A DNA stretch of 27,299 bases from a virus: positions 1 through 27,299 of the IMG/VR virus record IMGVR_UViG_3300035199_000041; one strand, 5' to 3'. A program made the position numbers and the translations under genes. Below, piece by piece: positions 12,376 to 21,279 of the stretch. The notes under the pieces were generated by a model. The model ran no database searches. It saw only the letters and a list, made by a program, of their open reading frames with translations, and was not told where the DNA came from. Positions within the stretch are counted from its first letter, which is position 1. Each line of letters begins with the position of its first letter.

Positions 12376-14526
12376 GTGTCCGAGGCGATCTTCGCCCGAA
12401 GCCGGTGGAGGTCACTTTTGCCGTTCTGGGACTTCCTCCGAAAGCAAGAACCCGGTGACGTAGCAGTCGCCGTCCCGCTCAATTATGACGTTGGACAGGC
12501 GACCTATCCGGACGCCAGCTTCGAATCATTCGCTACCGAGGGATACGCCAAGAGCGAGATCGTCCATGCTTGCATCCGCGAGCTGGCGGTCAGCGCGGCC
12601 TCTCCCCGGTACTACGTCCAGGCTCCCGCCCAGGGTGGCGGCTCCGTTGAAATAACCTCTGGCCTTCTTCACGACCTGACCAGCAAGCCGAACCCGACCT
12701 CCGACTGGTATTCCTTTGTCGAGACCCTGGTCACATATCTCAACGTGGCCGGGAATACCTACACCCTCAAGGAACGCAACCGGAGCGGCAAGGTGTCCGC
12801 ACTCTACCACCTCCGGCCCGACCGGGTCCGGATCATCGGCGGGGACCACGGCGCCGAGGGCTATATTTATACCGTGGGCGGCAAGGACTACTCCATCCCG
12901 CGGGAGGACATCTGCCACCTCGCCCTCCCGAATCCCGGCGGCGACCTTTACGGATTGTCTCCCCTCCAGGTCTTGGCGCGTAACGTCAACCTTGATCTCA
13001 ACATGACGGACTTCGCCAAGGTCTACTTCCAGAACGCCGGCGTCCCGTCCGGTCTATTGAAACTAAAGCGGCGCCTCAATACCCAGGAAGAGGCCAGCGT
13101 CATCCGGTCCCGTTGGCGTTCTCAGTTTGGCGGACGGAACAACTTCCACCGCATCGCCATACTCGATGAGGATGCCGACTATGTCCCGATGGCAAACGCT
13201 CCGAAAGATATGGCGCTCCCGGAACTCCACAACCTGACCGAGAGCCGAATCTGCGCCGTTTTTGGAGTGCCAGCGATTTTAGTCGGGGCCAACGTGGGAC
13301 TCCAACGCTCGACATATAGCAACTACCGCGAGGCCCGGATGGCCTTCCACTCCGAGACATTGGAGCCGATGGTCTCCCGCATCCTCCGGCATTTGAACCG
13401 GAACCTGTTTGACGATTATCCCGGCAACGAGACCTTAACGGTGGACTGGGCCGAGATGCGCTCCGGTCTTGACGACCGCGAGGCGATGACATCCAGAGTT
13501 ACCGGCTTATTTGCCGGAGGCATCCTGACGCTGAACGAAGCCAGGGAACAACTCGGACTCCAGGCCGTCAGCGATGGCGCGATCCGGCGCATCCCATCGT
13601 CCATCTTTGAAGTGGCCGAGGGTACACCGGCCCCGGTCGCCGTTGGCGCCGCTCCGGTGGAGGAGTCATTGCCGGTCGGGACGCTCAAGGAATGGGACGA
13701 CCTCCCGGCCTTGAAGGCGCCGAGGGTGGCAAGACGGGCCGGGATATTACGCCGCCAACTCCTGGAGGACCGGGAGGAGGAGACCGACCAGATGGCGAAG
13801 CGGGTCCAGCGGCACTTCCGCGGACTTCGGAACCGGGTGGACGGCATCCTGGGACGGTGGATGGAGCGGACCAGCTCCGACTCCAAGGACTTCCCTTCGG
13901 GCTTTGATCCTTCCATGTTGGACTTACCGGACGGCATACCCGACCTCCAGGCCATCATCGAGCAAGCCATGAAGCGGATGTCAAAGAAGACCGTAGACGC
14001 GATAAACGCCACCGGCCTTGCCGGGACTCTTGAATGGACGGAGCAACTGCCCTTCGTGCAGTCGGTCTTAGTCCAGGCGCCAGCCAGGGCGACGATGATC
14101 CACCGGACGACCAACCGGGCCATCAGCCGAGCGGTGGGCATCGCCCTGGAGAATGGCTACTCCATCGCGCAACTGGCGCGGGGCGTCCCGACCGCCGACC
14201 CTCCATTCCCAGGTCTCCGGTCGATATTGACCGAGACCGAGAACCGCTCCCGGCTCATCGCCAGAACGGAGGTAATGAGGAGCCAAAATCTGACGAGTGT
14301 CGGCTTTTTCAAAGAACAGGGCTTTAGCTACGTCCGCGCCGACGATATAGACGGCGACCCGGACGACAACTACATCGACCCTGGCGACCCGTATGGGCGG
14401 ACGTGCGCCGAGCGCAACGGCCAGATATATACCGTGGAGGACGCCCAAAACATAGACGACCATCCCAACGGGACGCTTAACTGGCAACCGATGCCCCGGA
14501 ACTACAAGCCGGAGGAGACCGTATGA
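12376..14526 (+). CDS. Portal protein fused to MuF-type head protein
   Basis: 716 residues from GTG 12376; much longer than a normal HK97-type portal (about 400-450). Residues 1-430 are the portal: SEIVHACIRELAVSAASP, the DICHLALPNPGGDLYGLSPL block, and the CAVFGVPAILVGANVGLQRS stretch followed by the ETLEPMVSRILRHLNRNLF helix. Residues about 450-716 are a MuF-like minor head domain: ARTEVMRSQN (629-638), then TCAERNGQIYTVEDA (676-690) and DDHPNG. Such fusions occur in several phage lineages. It forms the DNA entry vertex; the MuF part is expected inside the head. No obvious SD before the GTG. Confidence 0.9.
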   Translation: MSEAIFARSRWRSLLPFWDFLRKQEPGDVAVAVPLNYDVGQATYPDASFESFATEGYAKSEIVHACIRELAVSAASPRYYVQAPAQGGGSVEITSGLLHDLTSKPNPTSDWYSFVETLVTYLNVAGNTYTLKERNRSGKVSALYHLRPDRVRIIGGDHGAEGYIYTVGGKDYSIPREDICHLALPNPGGDLYGLSPLQVLARNVNLDLNMTDFAKVYFQNAGVPSGLLKLKRRLNTQEEASVIRSRWRSQFGGRNNFHRIAILDEDADYVPMANAPKDMALPELHNLTESRICAVFGVPAILVGANVGLQRSTYSNYREARMAFHSETLEPMVSRILRHLNRNLFDDYPGNETLTVDWAEMRSGLDDREAMTSRVTGLFAGGILTLNEAREQLGLQAVSDGAIRRIPSSIFEVAEGTPAPVAVGAAPVEESLPVGTLKEWDDLPALKAPRVARRAGILRRQLLEDREEETDQMAKRVQRHFRGLRNRVDGILGRWMERTSSDSKDFPSGFDPSMLDLPDGIPDLQAIIEQAMKRMSKKTVDAINATGLAGTLEWTEQLPFVQSVLVQAPARATMIHRTTNRAISRAVGIALENGYSIAQLARGVPTADPPFPGLRSILTETENRSRLIARTEVMRSQNLTSVGFFKEQGFSYVRADDIDGDPDDNYIDPGDPYGRTCAERNGQIYTVEDAQNIDDHPNGTLNWQPMPRNYKPEETV

Positions 14527-15593
14527 TCAACAAGTTCTTTATCTCGGACGCTAAAGTCCTGGACGACCGCGCCGGTATTGTCGAGGCATACGTCAACACG
14601 ATGGGAATCCGGGACGCGGACGGGGACATCATCGACCCGGCAGCCTTCAACGCCTCCATTAAGTCCAACCTCCCCATCCCGGTCCTGGCCGGACACGACC
14701 AGAGCAAGTTGGTGGGCAAGGTCTTATTCGCCCAGTCCGAGCCGACCGGCTCCGCGGACGAGCATCGGCTATACACCCGGATGCAATTAAACATGGAGAC
14801 CCAGGCCGGTCAGGAAGCCTATTCCAACATCGCCGGAGAGTATATCCGGGAGTGGTCGGTGGGCTTCAACCTCCCAGCCGGGGACGCGGTCGTCTATGAC
14901 CGGGCCGGTAAAGAAACAACGCGGCGAATCCTTGACCTGGACTGGGTCGAGGTGTCAGCGGTCATCCGCGGCGCCTCGCCGTCAACGTCAACCATCGCCG
15001 CCAAGTCCGCGACCGTCAAAGCCCCGGACACTTACTCCACCAGGGAGGAGGCCGAGGCCAGGGCCGACGCATTGGGATGCTCCGGCGCCCACCGGATGGA
15101 GGTGGACGGGGAGTCCGTTTGGATGCCCTGCTCGACCCATTCGGCATATGAGACCGCCGCGGAGGGGAGCCGGTATTCGGCCCCGGACCCGGAGGTCAAA
15201 CCTTATCCGAACTTCCACGCTTGCCGCATCCTGGAGCCGGACGCATTCGACCGCTTCCGGACATCCTCCGAGACCATCGAGGACGGGGACTTTGACGGCA
15301 AGTCGATGGAGATACTTTTCGGACGCCACGCGGAGTCCGGAGAGTGGGCACTAACGTCTTACCGGATGCCAGTCGAGGAATGGTCAGAGACCGAGGCCCG
15401 GTCATTCTGCCGCGCCCACGACGGCATCCTGTTCGAACCAGCCACCGGCGAGTCCATGTCGGACGATCCAGTTGGCGCCGCCTCTGACACGGTTATGCTC
15501 GGCCTTGTGCCATTGATAACCGCCTCGGACACGGTAGCAAGCCAGCGGTTACGCCTCGCCCGGATGCGCCTTGAATTGAAAACAAACAGATAA
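14523..15593 (+). CDS. Prohead protease (HK97 type) with extra C-terminal domain
   Basis: 356 residues; ATG overlaps the portal stop. Residues 1-160 are an S78-type prohead protease: PVLAGHDQSKLVGKV with catalytic His58, EWSVGFNL with Ser112, and DWVEVSAVIRGAS supplying the acidic residue. The usual length is 180-230 aa. Residues about 184-213 (GCSGAHRMEVDGESVWMPCS) and 225-320 (YPNFHACRILEPDAF, then EEWSETEARSFCRAHDG) are an added Cys/His-containing region that recurs in other phage proteases and may bind metal. It processes the scaffold and capsid during maturation. Confidence 0.88.
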   Translation: MINKFFISDAKVLDDRAGIVEAYVNTMGIRDADGDIIDPAAFNASIKSNLPIPVLAGHDQSKLVGKVLFAQSEPTGSADEHRLYTRMQLNMETQAGQEAYSNIAGEYIREWSVGFNLPAGDAVVYDRAGKETTRRILDLDWVEVSAVIRGASPSTSTIAAKSATVKAPDTYSTREEAEARADALGCSGAHRMEVDGESVWMPCSTHSAYETAAEGSRYSAPDPEVKPYPNFHACRILEPDAFDRFRTSSETIEDGDFDGKSMEILFGRHAESGEWALTSYRMPVEEWSETEARSFCRAHDGILFEPATGESMSDDPVGAASDTVMLGLVPLITASDTVASQRLRLARMRLELKTNR

Positions 15594-15605
15594 GGAGACA
15601 CTCAA

Positions 15606-16913
15606 TTGGATACGAAAGAACTGAGAAGCCAAGCCGGCGCTCTGCTGGACCAGGCCCAAGTGGCTATGGATCAAGGCGAGATGGATACCTTCCGGCGATT
15701 GGTTGACGAGGCCCAGGTCACCATGACCAAAGCCGACGAGATCGACGCCGCCGCCTCCCAGGTGCGAAAGCTCCGCGGGGAGTTCAACCAGCCGCTCAAC
15801 GCCATCCCGGTGACATCCAACGATGTCGCGGTATACAACGCGATGGACACCACCGCCCGGATCAAGGGCGATTACAAGCCAGCGTCATATATCAAAGGAC
15901 TTCCGGCGATGGCGCAACCTCTCTGGGTCCAGGAACAGATGGGCGACAACGTCAAGGACGAAGCCCGGTTTATGACCGACACGTTCATCAAGTGGATGCG
16001 GAGTCCTTCCGACGACATGTTCTGGAAGACCGCAACGCCGGACGAAGCCAAAGCGATGCAGGAAGATACGGATGCCGAGGGCGGGTTCTTCGTGCCGGAA
16101 CAGTTCCTGGCGAACACCATCCACGATACGGGAGTCCCAGGCTCCCAGCTTCGGCCCCTATGCACCGTCATCCGGGTCGCATCCAAGGACGGGTATATCC
16201 CGACGATGGCATCCGCGACATGGGCGGCAATAGCGGAGGAAGCCGCACCGACCGAGTCCACGCCAGTCGTGGGCCAGGTCAACTTCTCCATCGAGAAGTC
16301 CGGAGGGCTGGTCAAGGTCAGCCGCGAACTCCTGGACGACTCGGCCATCAACCTCCCGGCCCTGCTATCGCAGATATTCCAGGAGGCGGCGGGTCAGTTT
16401 GAGGACGTTGGCATCATCAGTGGAAATAATACGACCCAGTACGCCGGTATCATGTCCGATGGGGATGTGGCGTTCTACACGATGGCCAATGCCACAAGCG
16501 TGGTCGGGGCCGACTTGATTGGCACCTACTACGCCCTCAACGCCCAGCACCGGGCGAATGCTTCGTGGGTGATGAAGTCCACCATCGCGGCGTTGGTAAA
16601 CTCGATCGCCATCACCGCCGCTGGCGTTCATAGCATCCCAAGCCTGACCGCCGCGCCGGCAGACTTCATCCTCGGCAAGCGGAACGTCTTAACCGATGTG
16701 GTAAGCGGCTTGGGTGGCAGCATCACCTCAACGGAGAAGATAGCCATCTTCGGCGACTTCAAACAGTATTACATCTTCGACCGGGTCGGCTTCACCATCC
16801 GGAGGAACGACTCGCTCTATATGGGCAACGACCAAGTTGGTTTCTTCGCCACCCGCAGGGGTGACGGCCAGGTCGGCCTCGCCGCCGCCTTCAAGATTCC
16901 GAGAGCCGCCTAG
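15606..16913 (+). CDS. Major capsid protein (HK97 fold)
   Basis: 435 residues from TTG 15606, which has SD AAGGAG about 9 nt upstream. The first 70 residues are a helical delta-type scaffolding segment (ELRSQAGALLDQAQVAMDQG and onward). The capsid core begins near residue 155 with EGGFFVPEQF and continues with IPTMASATWAAIAEE, the KSGGLVKVSRELLDDS beta hairpin/spine-helix boundary and a long C-terminal domain with FGDFKQYYIFDRVGF. These match HK97-like capsid proteins. The upstream protease probably removes the N-terminal segment. A GC-rich hairpin follows the stop. Confidence 0.93.
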   Translation: MDTKELRSQAGALLDQAQVAMDQGEMDTFRRLVDEAQVTMTKADEIDAAASQVRKLRGEFNQPLNAIPVTSNDVAVYNAMDTTARIKGDYKPASYIKGLPAMAQPLWVQEQMGDNVKDEARFMTDTFIKWMRSPSDDMFWKTATPDEAKAMQEDTDAEGGFFVPEQFLANTIHDTGVPGSQLRPLCTVIRVASKDGYIPTMASATWAAIAEEAAPTESTPVVGQVNFSIEKSGGLVKVSRELLDDSAINLPALLSQIFQEAAGQFEDVGIISGNNTTQYAGIMSDGDVAFYTMANATSVVGADLIGTYYALNAQHRANASWVMKSTIAALVNSIAITAAGVHSIPSLTAAPADFILGKRNVLTDVVSGLGGSITSTEKIAIFGDFKQYYIFDRVGFTIRRNDSLYMGNDQVGFFATRRGDGQVGLAAAFKIPRAA

Positions 16914-16931
16914 TCAGCGGACAGCTAATCA

Positions 16932-16955
16932 GGGGCGGGGCTACGGTCCCGCTCC
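16932..16955 (+). other. Intercistronic hairpin after the capsid gene
   Basis: GGGGCGGGG pairs with TCCCGCTCC (9 bp with two wobble pairs, 6-nt loop CTACGG). No T-run follows. Such hairpins after the capsid gene can stabilise the upstream mRNA and set the high capsid-to-downstream ratio. Confidence 0.55.
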
Positions 16956-16974
16956 TCAACCAAGGAGGACAAAT

Positions 16975-17184
16975 ATGCCCAATGTAACTTGCATCCAGAG
17001 CTTCTCCGATGGGAGCGGGATCGCCTACGAGTCCGGCGTGGAGTACGACGTACCAGCCGAGACCATCAAAGCCAATCCTGACTACTTCAAGCAGTCCGGG
17101 ACCGCAGAGAATAAACAGGCCGACACCGCCGAGGACAAGTCCGCGGATGAGGCCACAGAGGAAGTCAACGAGGAAGCTGAATAG
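16975..17184 (+). CDS. Small acidic protein after capsid
   Basis: 69 residues with SD AAGGAGG before ATG 16975. The N-terminal half is a small beta structure (PNVTCIQSFSDGSGIAYESG, VEYDVPAETIKANPDYF). The C-terminal 30 residues are almost only Ala, Glu, Asp, Lys and Thr and probably disordered. Short proteins with this 'Y-G-V-YxV' shape are common between capsid and adaptor genes and may be capsid accessory proteins, but no activity is visible. Confidence 0.7.
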   Translation: MPNVTCIQSFSDGSGIAYESGVEYDVPAETIKANPDYFKQSGTAENKQADTAEDKSADEATEEVNEEAE

Positions 17185-18101
17185 TGGCGACTCGCCACAC
17201 ATACGCCAGCTCGGACGACCTCCGGGACTACCTGGCCGGGACATCGTTCTCGTCCGGGTGGACGAGTGACGCCGGGAGCATCCGGCGAATCCTGGAGGCA
17301 TCGTCCCGGCGTATCGACCTTTACTGCGAGGGCGGGACGTTTGGGCCGCTGACCGAGACCCGGTTCTATGACATCGGGTCCGGGTCATTGGTCCAGTCTC
17401 CCCAGTACGCCGTCCTGGCCGGGACGGACGCCATCGCGACCACGGTCTCCCTGGCGAATGTCATCCCGCTGGACGGCTGGCTGGTCTCCACGACGACGGT
17501 CACCGCTTACGATGACACCGACCGCGGAGCCAGTACGGTATTAACCGAGGGCTACGCCAACGACTTCTTCCTGATGCCCTACAACTCCGCGCCCAAGACG
17601 GTCTTCAAATTGAACGAGGACACCAGCAATACCCTGGACGCCGGTCAACAGACCCTCTCGATTCTGGGAAGCTGGGGATATACCGCGGACACGTTGTCCG
17701 TTACGACGGCGGACGCCATAGGATCAACGACCGCGACCTCCGTCAGCGTGACCAGCGCGGCAGACCTGGGACCGGCCCAGACCGTCCTGGTCGATTCCGA
17801 GCAGCTTTACATAACGGCCATCAGCGGAAATACCTTGACCGTCCAGCGGGGCGTCAACGGCACGACGGCGGCGACCCATTCCGGAGGCGCCGGTCTGACC
17901 CGGTACGATTATCCGGAGCTGGTCGTCCAGGCTTGTCTCGACATCGCCAAGCTGACCTTCCGCAACCGCGACCTCGGGGCGGTGGGAAGCATCGGCGCCG
18001 GGGAGATGTCGATGACGGTGGCCGAGGGAGAGGTCCGGTCGGTGCTGATGACCCTGGAGGACTTCCGGGTGACCGGGACCAGCAACGGAGTGATCTTCTG
18101 A
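17184..18101 (+). CDS. Head-tail adaptor (connector) protein
   Basis: 305 residues from GTG 17184 overlapping the upstream TAG. Residues 1-60 (TYASSDDLRDYLAGTSFSSG, then RRILEASSRRIDLYC) and the C-terminal helices (ELVVQACLDIAKLTFRNRDL) match gp6/gp15-like head completion proteins. Residues about 185-235 are an inserted beta domain (SVTSAADLGPAQTVLVDSEQ, then NTLTVQRGVNGTTAATHSGG) that recurs in phage adaptors and tails. It would bind the portal ring and start the neck. Confidence 0.78.
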   Translation: MATRHTYASSDDLRDYLAGTSFSSGWTSDAGSIRRILEASSRRIDLYCEGGTFGPLTETRFYDIGSGSLVQSPQYAVLAGTDAIATTVSLANVIPLDGWLVSTTTVTAYDDTDRGASTVLTEGYANDFFLMPYNSAPKTVFKLNEDTSNTLDAGQQTLSILGSWGYTADTLSVTTADAIGSTTATSVSVTSAADLGPAQTVLVDSEQLYITAISGNTLTVQRGVNGTTAATHSGGAGLTRYDYPELVVQACLDIAKLTFRNRDLGAVGSIGAGEMSMTVAEGEVRSVLMTLEDFRVTGTSNGVIF

Positions 18102-18505
18102 TGGCTGAACCATTCGGCGTCCACTTTGAGGTTACGGGCCCGGTCTTTGACGGGTCCGGACTCCGGGTTATGCAAGGCATCATTAACCGGGGACTATTCG
18201 ACATCGCGGTCTTAGAAGGGGCCAACAAGGTCAAGGACCAGCTTTACGGCCCTCCGGCTTCGCAGTATTGGAAGGCCGACCCGAAGACGCGCCACGGCGC
18301 CCACACCCGCGACCTCAAGCGGCGGGTCGCCGCCAGTCAACCTTCCGACAATCTAGCCGTCTTCAATGCCGGCGGCGTCCACTACGCCGAGAAGGTCGAG
18401 GCGTTGTATGGGATGTTTGAGAAGGCCACCGCCGCCATAAACCGGGACAAGGCCGCGCTATACCACAAGTACATCGGCGGGGCTTTGATCGAGGCATTCG
18501 ATTGA
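18101..18505 (+). CDS. Neck / head-closure protein (HK97 gp10-like)
   Basis: 134 residues; ATG 18101 overlaps the adaptor stop (TGATG). The mid-region HTRDLKRRVAAS, FNAGGVHYAEKVEALYGMFE and a C-terminal helix fit the HK97-gp10 family of tail-completion proteins. Position between adaptor and tail terminator supports this. Assembly, not enzymatic, role. Confidence 0.72.
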   Translation: MAEPFGVHFEVTGPVFDGSGLRVMQGIINRGLFDIAVLEGANKVKDQLYGPPASQYWKADPKTRHGAHTRDLKRRVAASQPSDNLAVFNAGGVHYAEKVEALYGMFEKATAAINRDKAALYHKYIGGALIEAFD

Positions 18506-18936
18506 GCCGGTCGGGAGCATTGGACAGGATCGATGTATTGCTATCGACCATCACTGACCCGGCATTCGTCGCGGTCATCCGGGCCGAGCCTCTGGCGTTG
18601 TCCGGGACTCCCATCCTGGCGTATTGGGTCCAGGCGCGGACCAACGGGTGGCAGACCTTGTCCGACATCGGCAGCACGACGACCATCATGGTCCGGGCTT
18701 ATTTCCGGCTCCAGGCGTCGGCAGATGTCCGGGAGTCCATCGAGTTGGAGTTATGGGACGCGATGGTGGAGGTGGACACCAAGCTCCGGTCCGACGCCAA
18801 CCTGGACGGCAACTGCACCGACTCCACGGTCGGGTCCGCCACGGTCGCCACGCTGGACATGGGCGGGGCTTTATACCGCACGGCGACCATCCCATTCGAC
18901 ATCCAACTTTATGAAGAAGTAACCATCACTCCATAG
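18502..18936 (+). CDS. Tail terminator protein
   Basis: 144 residues from TTG 18502 overlapping the upstream stop. It reads as a helix (ALDRIDVLLSTI), then alternating strands with a central helix RESIELELWDAMVEVDTKLR, and ends in PFDIQLYEEVTIT. This is the layout of tail terminator proteins, which cap the tail tube and join it to the head. The size (about 140 aa) and location directly before the tail tube gene agree. Confidence 0.68.
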   Translation: MSRSGALDRIDVLLSTITDPAFVAVIRAEPLALSGTPILAYWVQARTNGWQTLSDIGSTTTIMVRAYFRLQASADVRESIELELWDAMVEVDTKLRSDANLDGNCTDSTVGSATVATLDMGGALYRTATIPFDIQLYEEVTITP

Positions 18937-18945
18937 GGAGAGGAT

Positions 18946-19692
18946 ATGGCAAAGAAAAGCGGACTCGGTCAACAGATATTCGTCCACGGTTACGACCTGA
19001 GCGGGGACGTTGCGGCCATCGACAACGCCGGGAGTCCTCGGGAATTGCTGGACACCACGGCCCTCAACGCCTCGGCCCACGAGCGGGTGATGGGATTGTC
19101 GGACGGCAACCTCGGCGTCTCCTCCTGGTTCAACGATGCCACCGAGCAAGAACACGCCGCCTTCAAGGGATTGGTGACCACCGACCGGATCGTGACCTGG
19201 GCATTCGGCGCGACCCGCGGGGACGTTGCCGCTTGTCTGGTAGGGAAGCAGATCAACTATGACCCGAGCCGCGGGGCCGATGGGTCGTTGTCCTTCACCA
19301 TCGACACCCAAGCGGACGGCGTCTCCCTGGACTGGTGCGAGACATTGACCACCGGCAAGGAGACCCATTCCTCGGCTGGCAATTCGACCAGCCGGGACGA
19401 CGGCGCCGCGACTAGCGCCGGGATGGTGGCATATCTGGAGATAACCGACTGCGACTCCGGGACGCCTACCGTGACCATCCAGCAATCCAGCGATAATGGG
19501 TCCAGCGATGCCTTCGCCACCGTCCTGAGTTTTTCCGCGGTTGGTTACGCCTCGGCGCCCACCGCGGAGCGGGTAACGGTCAGCGGGGCCGTAGAACGGT
19601 ATCTCCGGATCACGACAACCGGGACGTTCTCCAACCTGGACTTCTGCGTATCGACCAGGAGAGGGACGAGCCAGGATGATGTCGCCTTCTAA
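18946..19692 (+). CDS. Major tail tube protein with C-terminal beta-sandwich
   Basis: 248 residues; SD GGGAGAGG before ATG 18946. Residues 1-130 are the tube domain: MAKKSGLGQQIFVHGYDLSG, TALNASAHERVMGLSDG, WFNDATEQEH. Residues about 133-240 form an added beta-sandwich (AYLEITDCDSGTPTVTIQQS, VERYLRITTTGTF) that likely decorates the tube surface, as in other siphophages. A shorter homologue with only the tube domain is encoded at 22208. Confidence 0.82.
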   Translation: MAKKSGLGQQIFVHGYDLSGDVAAIDNAGSPRELLDTTALNASAHERVMGLSDGNLGVSSWFNDATEQEHAAFKGLVTTDRIVTWAFGATRGDVAACLVGKQINYDPSRGADGSLSFTIDTQADGVSLDWCETLTTGKETHSSAGNSTSRDDGAATSAGMVAYLEITDCDSGTPTVTIQQSSDNGSSDAFATVLSFSAVGYASAPTAERVTVSGAVERYLRITTTGTFSNLDFCVSTRRGTSQDDVAF

Positions 19693-20000
19693 TGACAACG
19701 CCGGACGATGCCGTCCAGGAGGAATTGCGCCTCGCGAGGGAGGAATTAGCACGATTAAAGGCGACCGACGACAAGTCCGAAAAGATACAGATGACCAGCG
19801 GGGACATAGTCCGGCTGGTGATAGCGGCGCCGGTTGTGTTCACCTGGTTATTCCTCGGGTCCAGAATCATAATCTCAGCGACCACCAGCCAGCATGTTTT
19901 ATCCAACGTCGAACCTTTGGTAATGACCCTCTCCATCTTGACCATCCCGGTCACCGGCATCCTCCAAAGCCTATTTGCCGCACCAGGAAATGGTAAATGA
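19692..20000 (+). CDS. Holin-like membrane protein, two TM segments
   Basis: 102 residues; ATG overlaps the tail tube stop. Residues 1-33 are a charged helix (EELRLAREELARLKATDDK). Two hydrophobic segments follow: about 40-62 (VRLVIAAPVVFTWLFLGSRI) and 75-95 (LVMTLSILTIPVTGILQSLF). The arrangement fits a class II-type holin or another small membrane protein. No endolysin lies next to it in this window, so lysis function is not established. Confidence 0.6.
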   Translation: MTTPDDAVQEELRLAREELARLKATDDKSEKIQMTSGDIVRLVIAAPVVFTWLFLGSRIIISATTSQHVLSNVEPLVMTLSILTIPVTGILQSLFAAPGNGK

Positions 20001-20878
20001 CGCTATTTGAGAAGATATGCCGGATGGTGGGAGACCGTCGCATCCCGTCTCCCAGACTGCCGGCGTTCAAAATGTTCCGGGTGGGCTTCGCCAACCGGCA
20101 CGTTTCGACGGTCGTGGTAATGGCCATCGTGGTCAGCGCGGCGGCGGTGAGCGTGGGGCTTTATTTCGCCATCAAGGATGTGGCGTCCAGCACGTACAAC
20201 TGGCCGGAGCCAGCCGAATACCAGGTGACCGCCGCGGGGCTTCAGACGATGGGGAAGAAGAATGAGGACTACCCGGACGGAACGGAGAGCCAGACCTTAT
20301 CGATTCGCCTCGCTGATGGAGCCAGGATTTCCAACCTGTCCATCTCCGGCACTGACCTTGGCCGCGCCGGTATCGCCAGGGCGTTAGACATTTCTCCACT
20401 GACGAGCGCGGTCACCGGGAATACGGCCTATCTTTTCGTTGGCAATCTGACCATGACCGGGTCGGCCTTTCCGACATTGAAGATGGAGCAAAGCGAGGTC
20501 GGGACGTTGACCACGGGCCTACTTTGCGATGGGCACACGATGGCGGCAACAATAACGAATACCATCCCGGACCAGGTGCTTACATCAAAGCGTTTAAGTT
20601 CGACTTATACCGTTTCCGACTCCATCGTTGACAGGATTCAAATCCATATTACAGGCACGACGGGAGCCTATATCGACCAGTTGACCCTAAGTGATGTCCA
20701 GGCGTGGAACGGGGAGGCCTATTTCTCCCGAATGAAGGTCGGGAATCTGACCATGAACAACACATCGAAAATCGGGGACGGCTCCGGCCAGGACTCGGCG
20801 AGTTGTTACTTCGACTCAAGCGTCCTGGCCCGAAATATAGCAAACACGATCCAGGACAAACCCATCAAGGTGCAATAG
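19997..20878 (+). CDS. Membrane-anchored protein with large beta-rich ectodomain
   Basis: 293 residues; ATG overlaps the upstream stop. Residues 1-34 are basic (RRIPSPRLPAFKMFRVGF) and face the cytoplasm. One transmembrane segment at about 38-60 (TVVVMAIVVSAAAVSVGLYF) lacks a clear signal peptidase site, so it is likely a signal anchor. Residues 75-293 are Thr/Ser/Gly/Asn-rich with short strand-turn units, including VGNLTM twice, suggesting a beta-helix or beta-sandwich outside the membrane. I do not recognise the family. It is odd in the middle of a tail operon. Confidence 0.65.
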   Translation: MTLFEKICRMVGDRRIPSPRLPAFKMFRVGFANRHVSTVVVMAIVVSAAAVSVGLYFAIKDVASSTYNWPEPAEYQVTAAGLQTMGKKNEDYPDGTESQTLSIRLADGARISNLSISGTDLGRAGIARALDISPLTSAVTGNTAYLFVGNLTMTGSAFPTLKMEQSEVGTLTTGLLCDGHTMAATITNTIPDQVLTSKRLSSTYTVSDSIVDRIQIHITGTTGAYIDQLTLSDVQAWNGEAYFSRMKVGNLTMNNTSKIGDGSGQDSASCYFDSSVLARNIANTIQDKPIKVQ

Positions 20879-20880
20879 TG

Positions 20881-21279
20881 ATGAAGCATCTCGGACTCGT
20901 CGGCGCCATCCTCCCGTTGGTATTACTAGCCATCGGCATGATCGGCTGGGTGCTGACCGTCCGCAATGACGTTACCGACGCGGTCAAGCAGATAACCGCC
21001 GTCCAGGAGGAGATCGCCGGCATCAACGAGCGGATGGAGAACGAGAGGACATTAAGGACGACCCTCCACACCGACCAGGCGGAAGACCTGGTGGACATCA
21101 CCAACGGACTCAGTGACCGGATTAGCGGGATGGAGACCGACCTCGTTCTGGCAAACGACCAGATGGCGACCATCATGGGGGACCATGAAGGCTTCGCGGA
21201 CGTGTTGCGGGAGTTGGGAGAGATCGGCGCCCTGCCGTCCGGGGAGCGCCGGGAGTATGGCGGGTACGGCGGCAAGTGA
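20881..21279 (+). CDS. Single-TM coiled-coil protein (spanin-like or lysis accessory)
   Basis: 132 residues from ATG 20881 (GTG 20878, overlapping the upstream TAG, is an alternative). A transmembrane segment at 5-28 (GLVGAILPLVLLAIGMIGWV) is followed by a long coiled coil at 30-105 (DAVKQITAVQEEIAGINERM and onward) and a Gly/Tyr-rich tail YGGYGG. N-terminal TM plus periplasmic coiled coil is the inner-membrane spanin layout, but the outer-membrane partner is not identified. Confidence 0.6.
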   Translation: MKHLGLVGAILPLVLLAIGMIGWVLTVRNDVTDAVKQITAVQEEIAGINERMENERTLRTTLHTDQAEDLVDITNGLSDRISGMETDLVLANDQMATIMGDHEGFADVLRELGEIGALPSGERREYGGYGGK

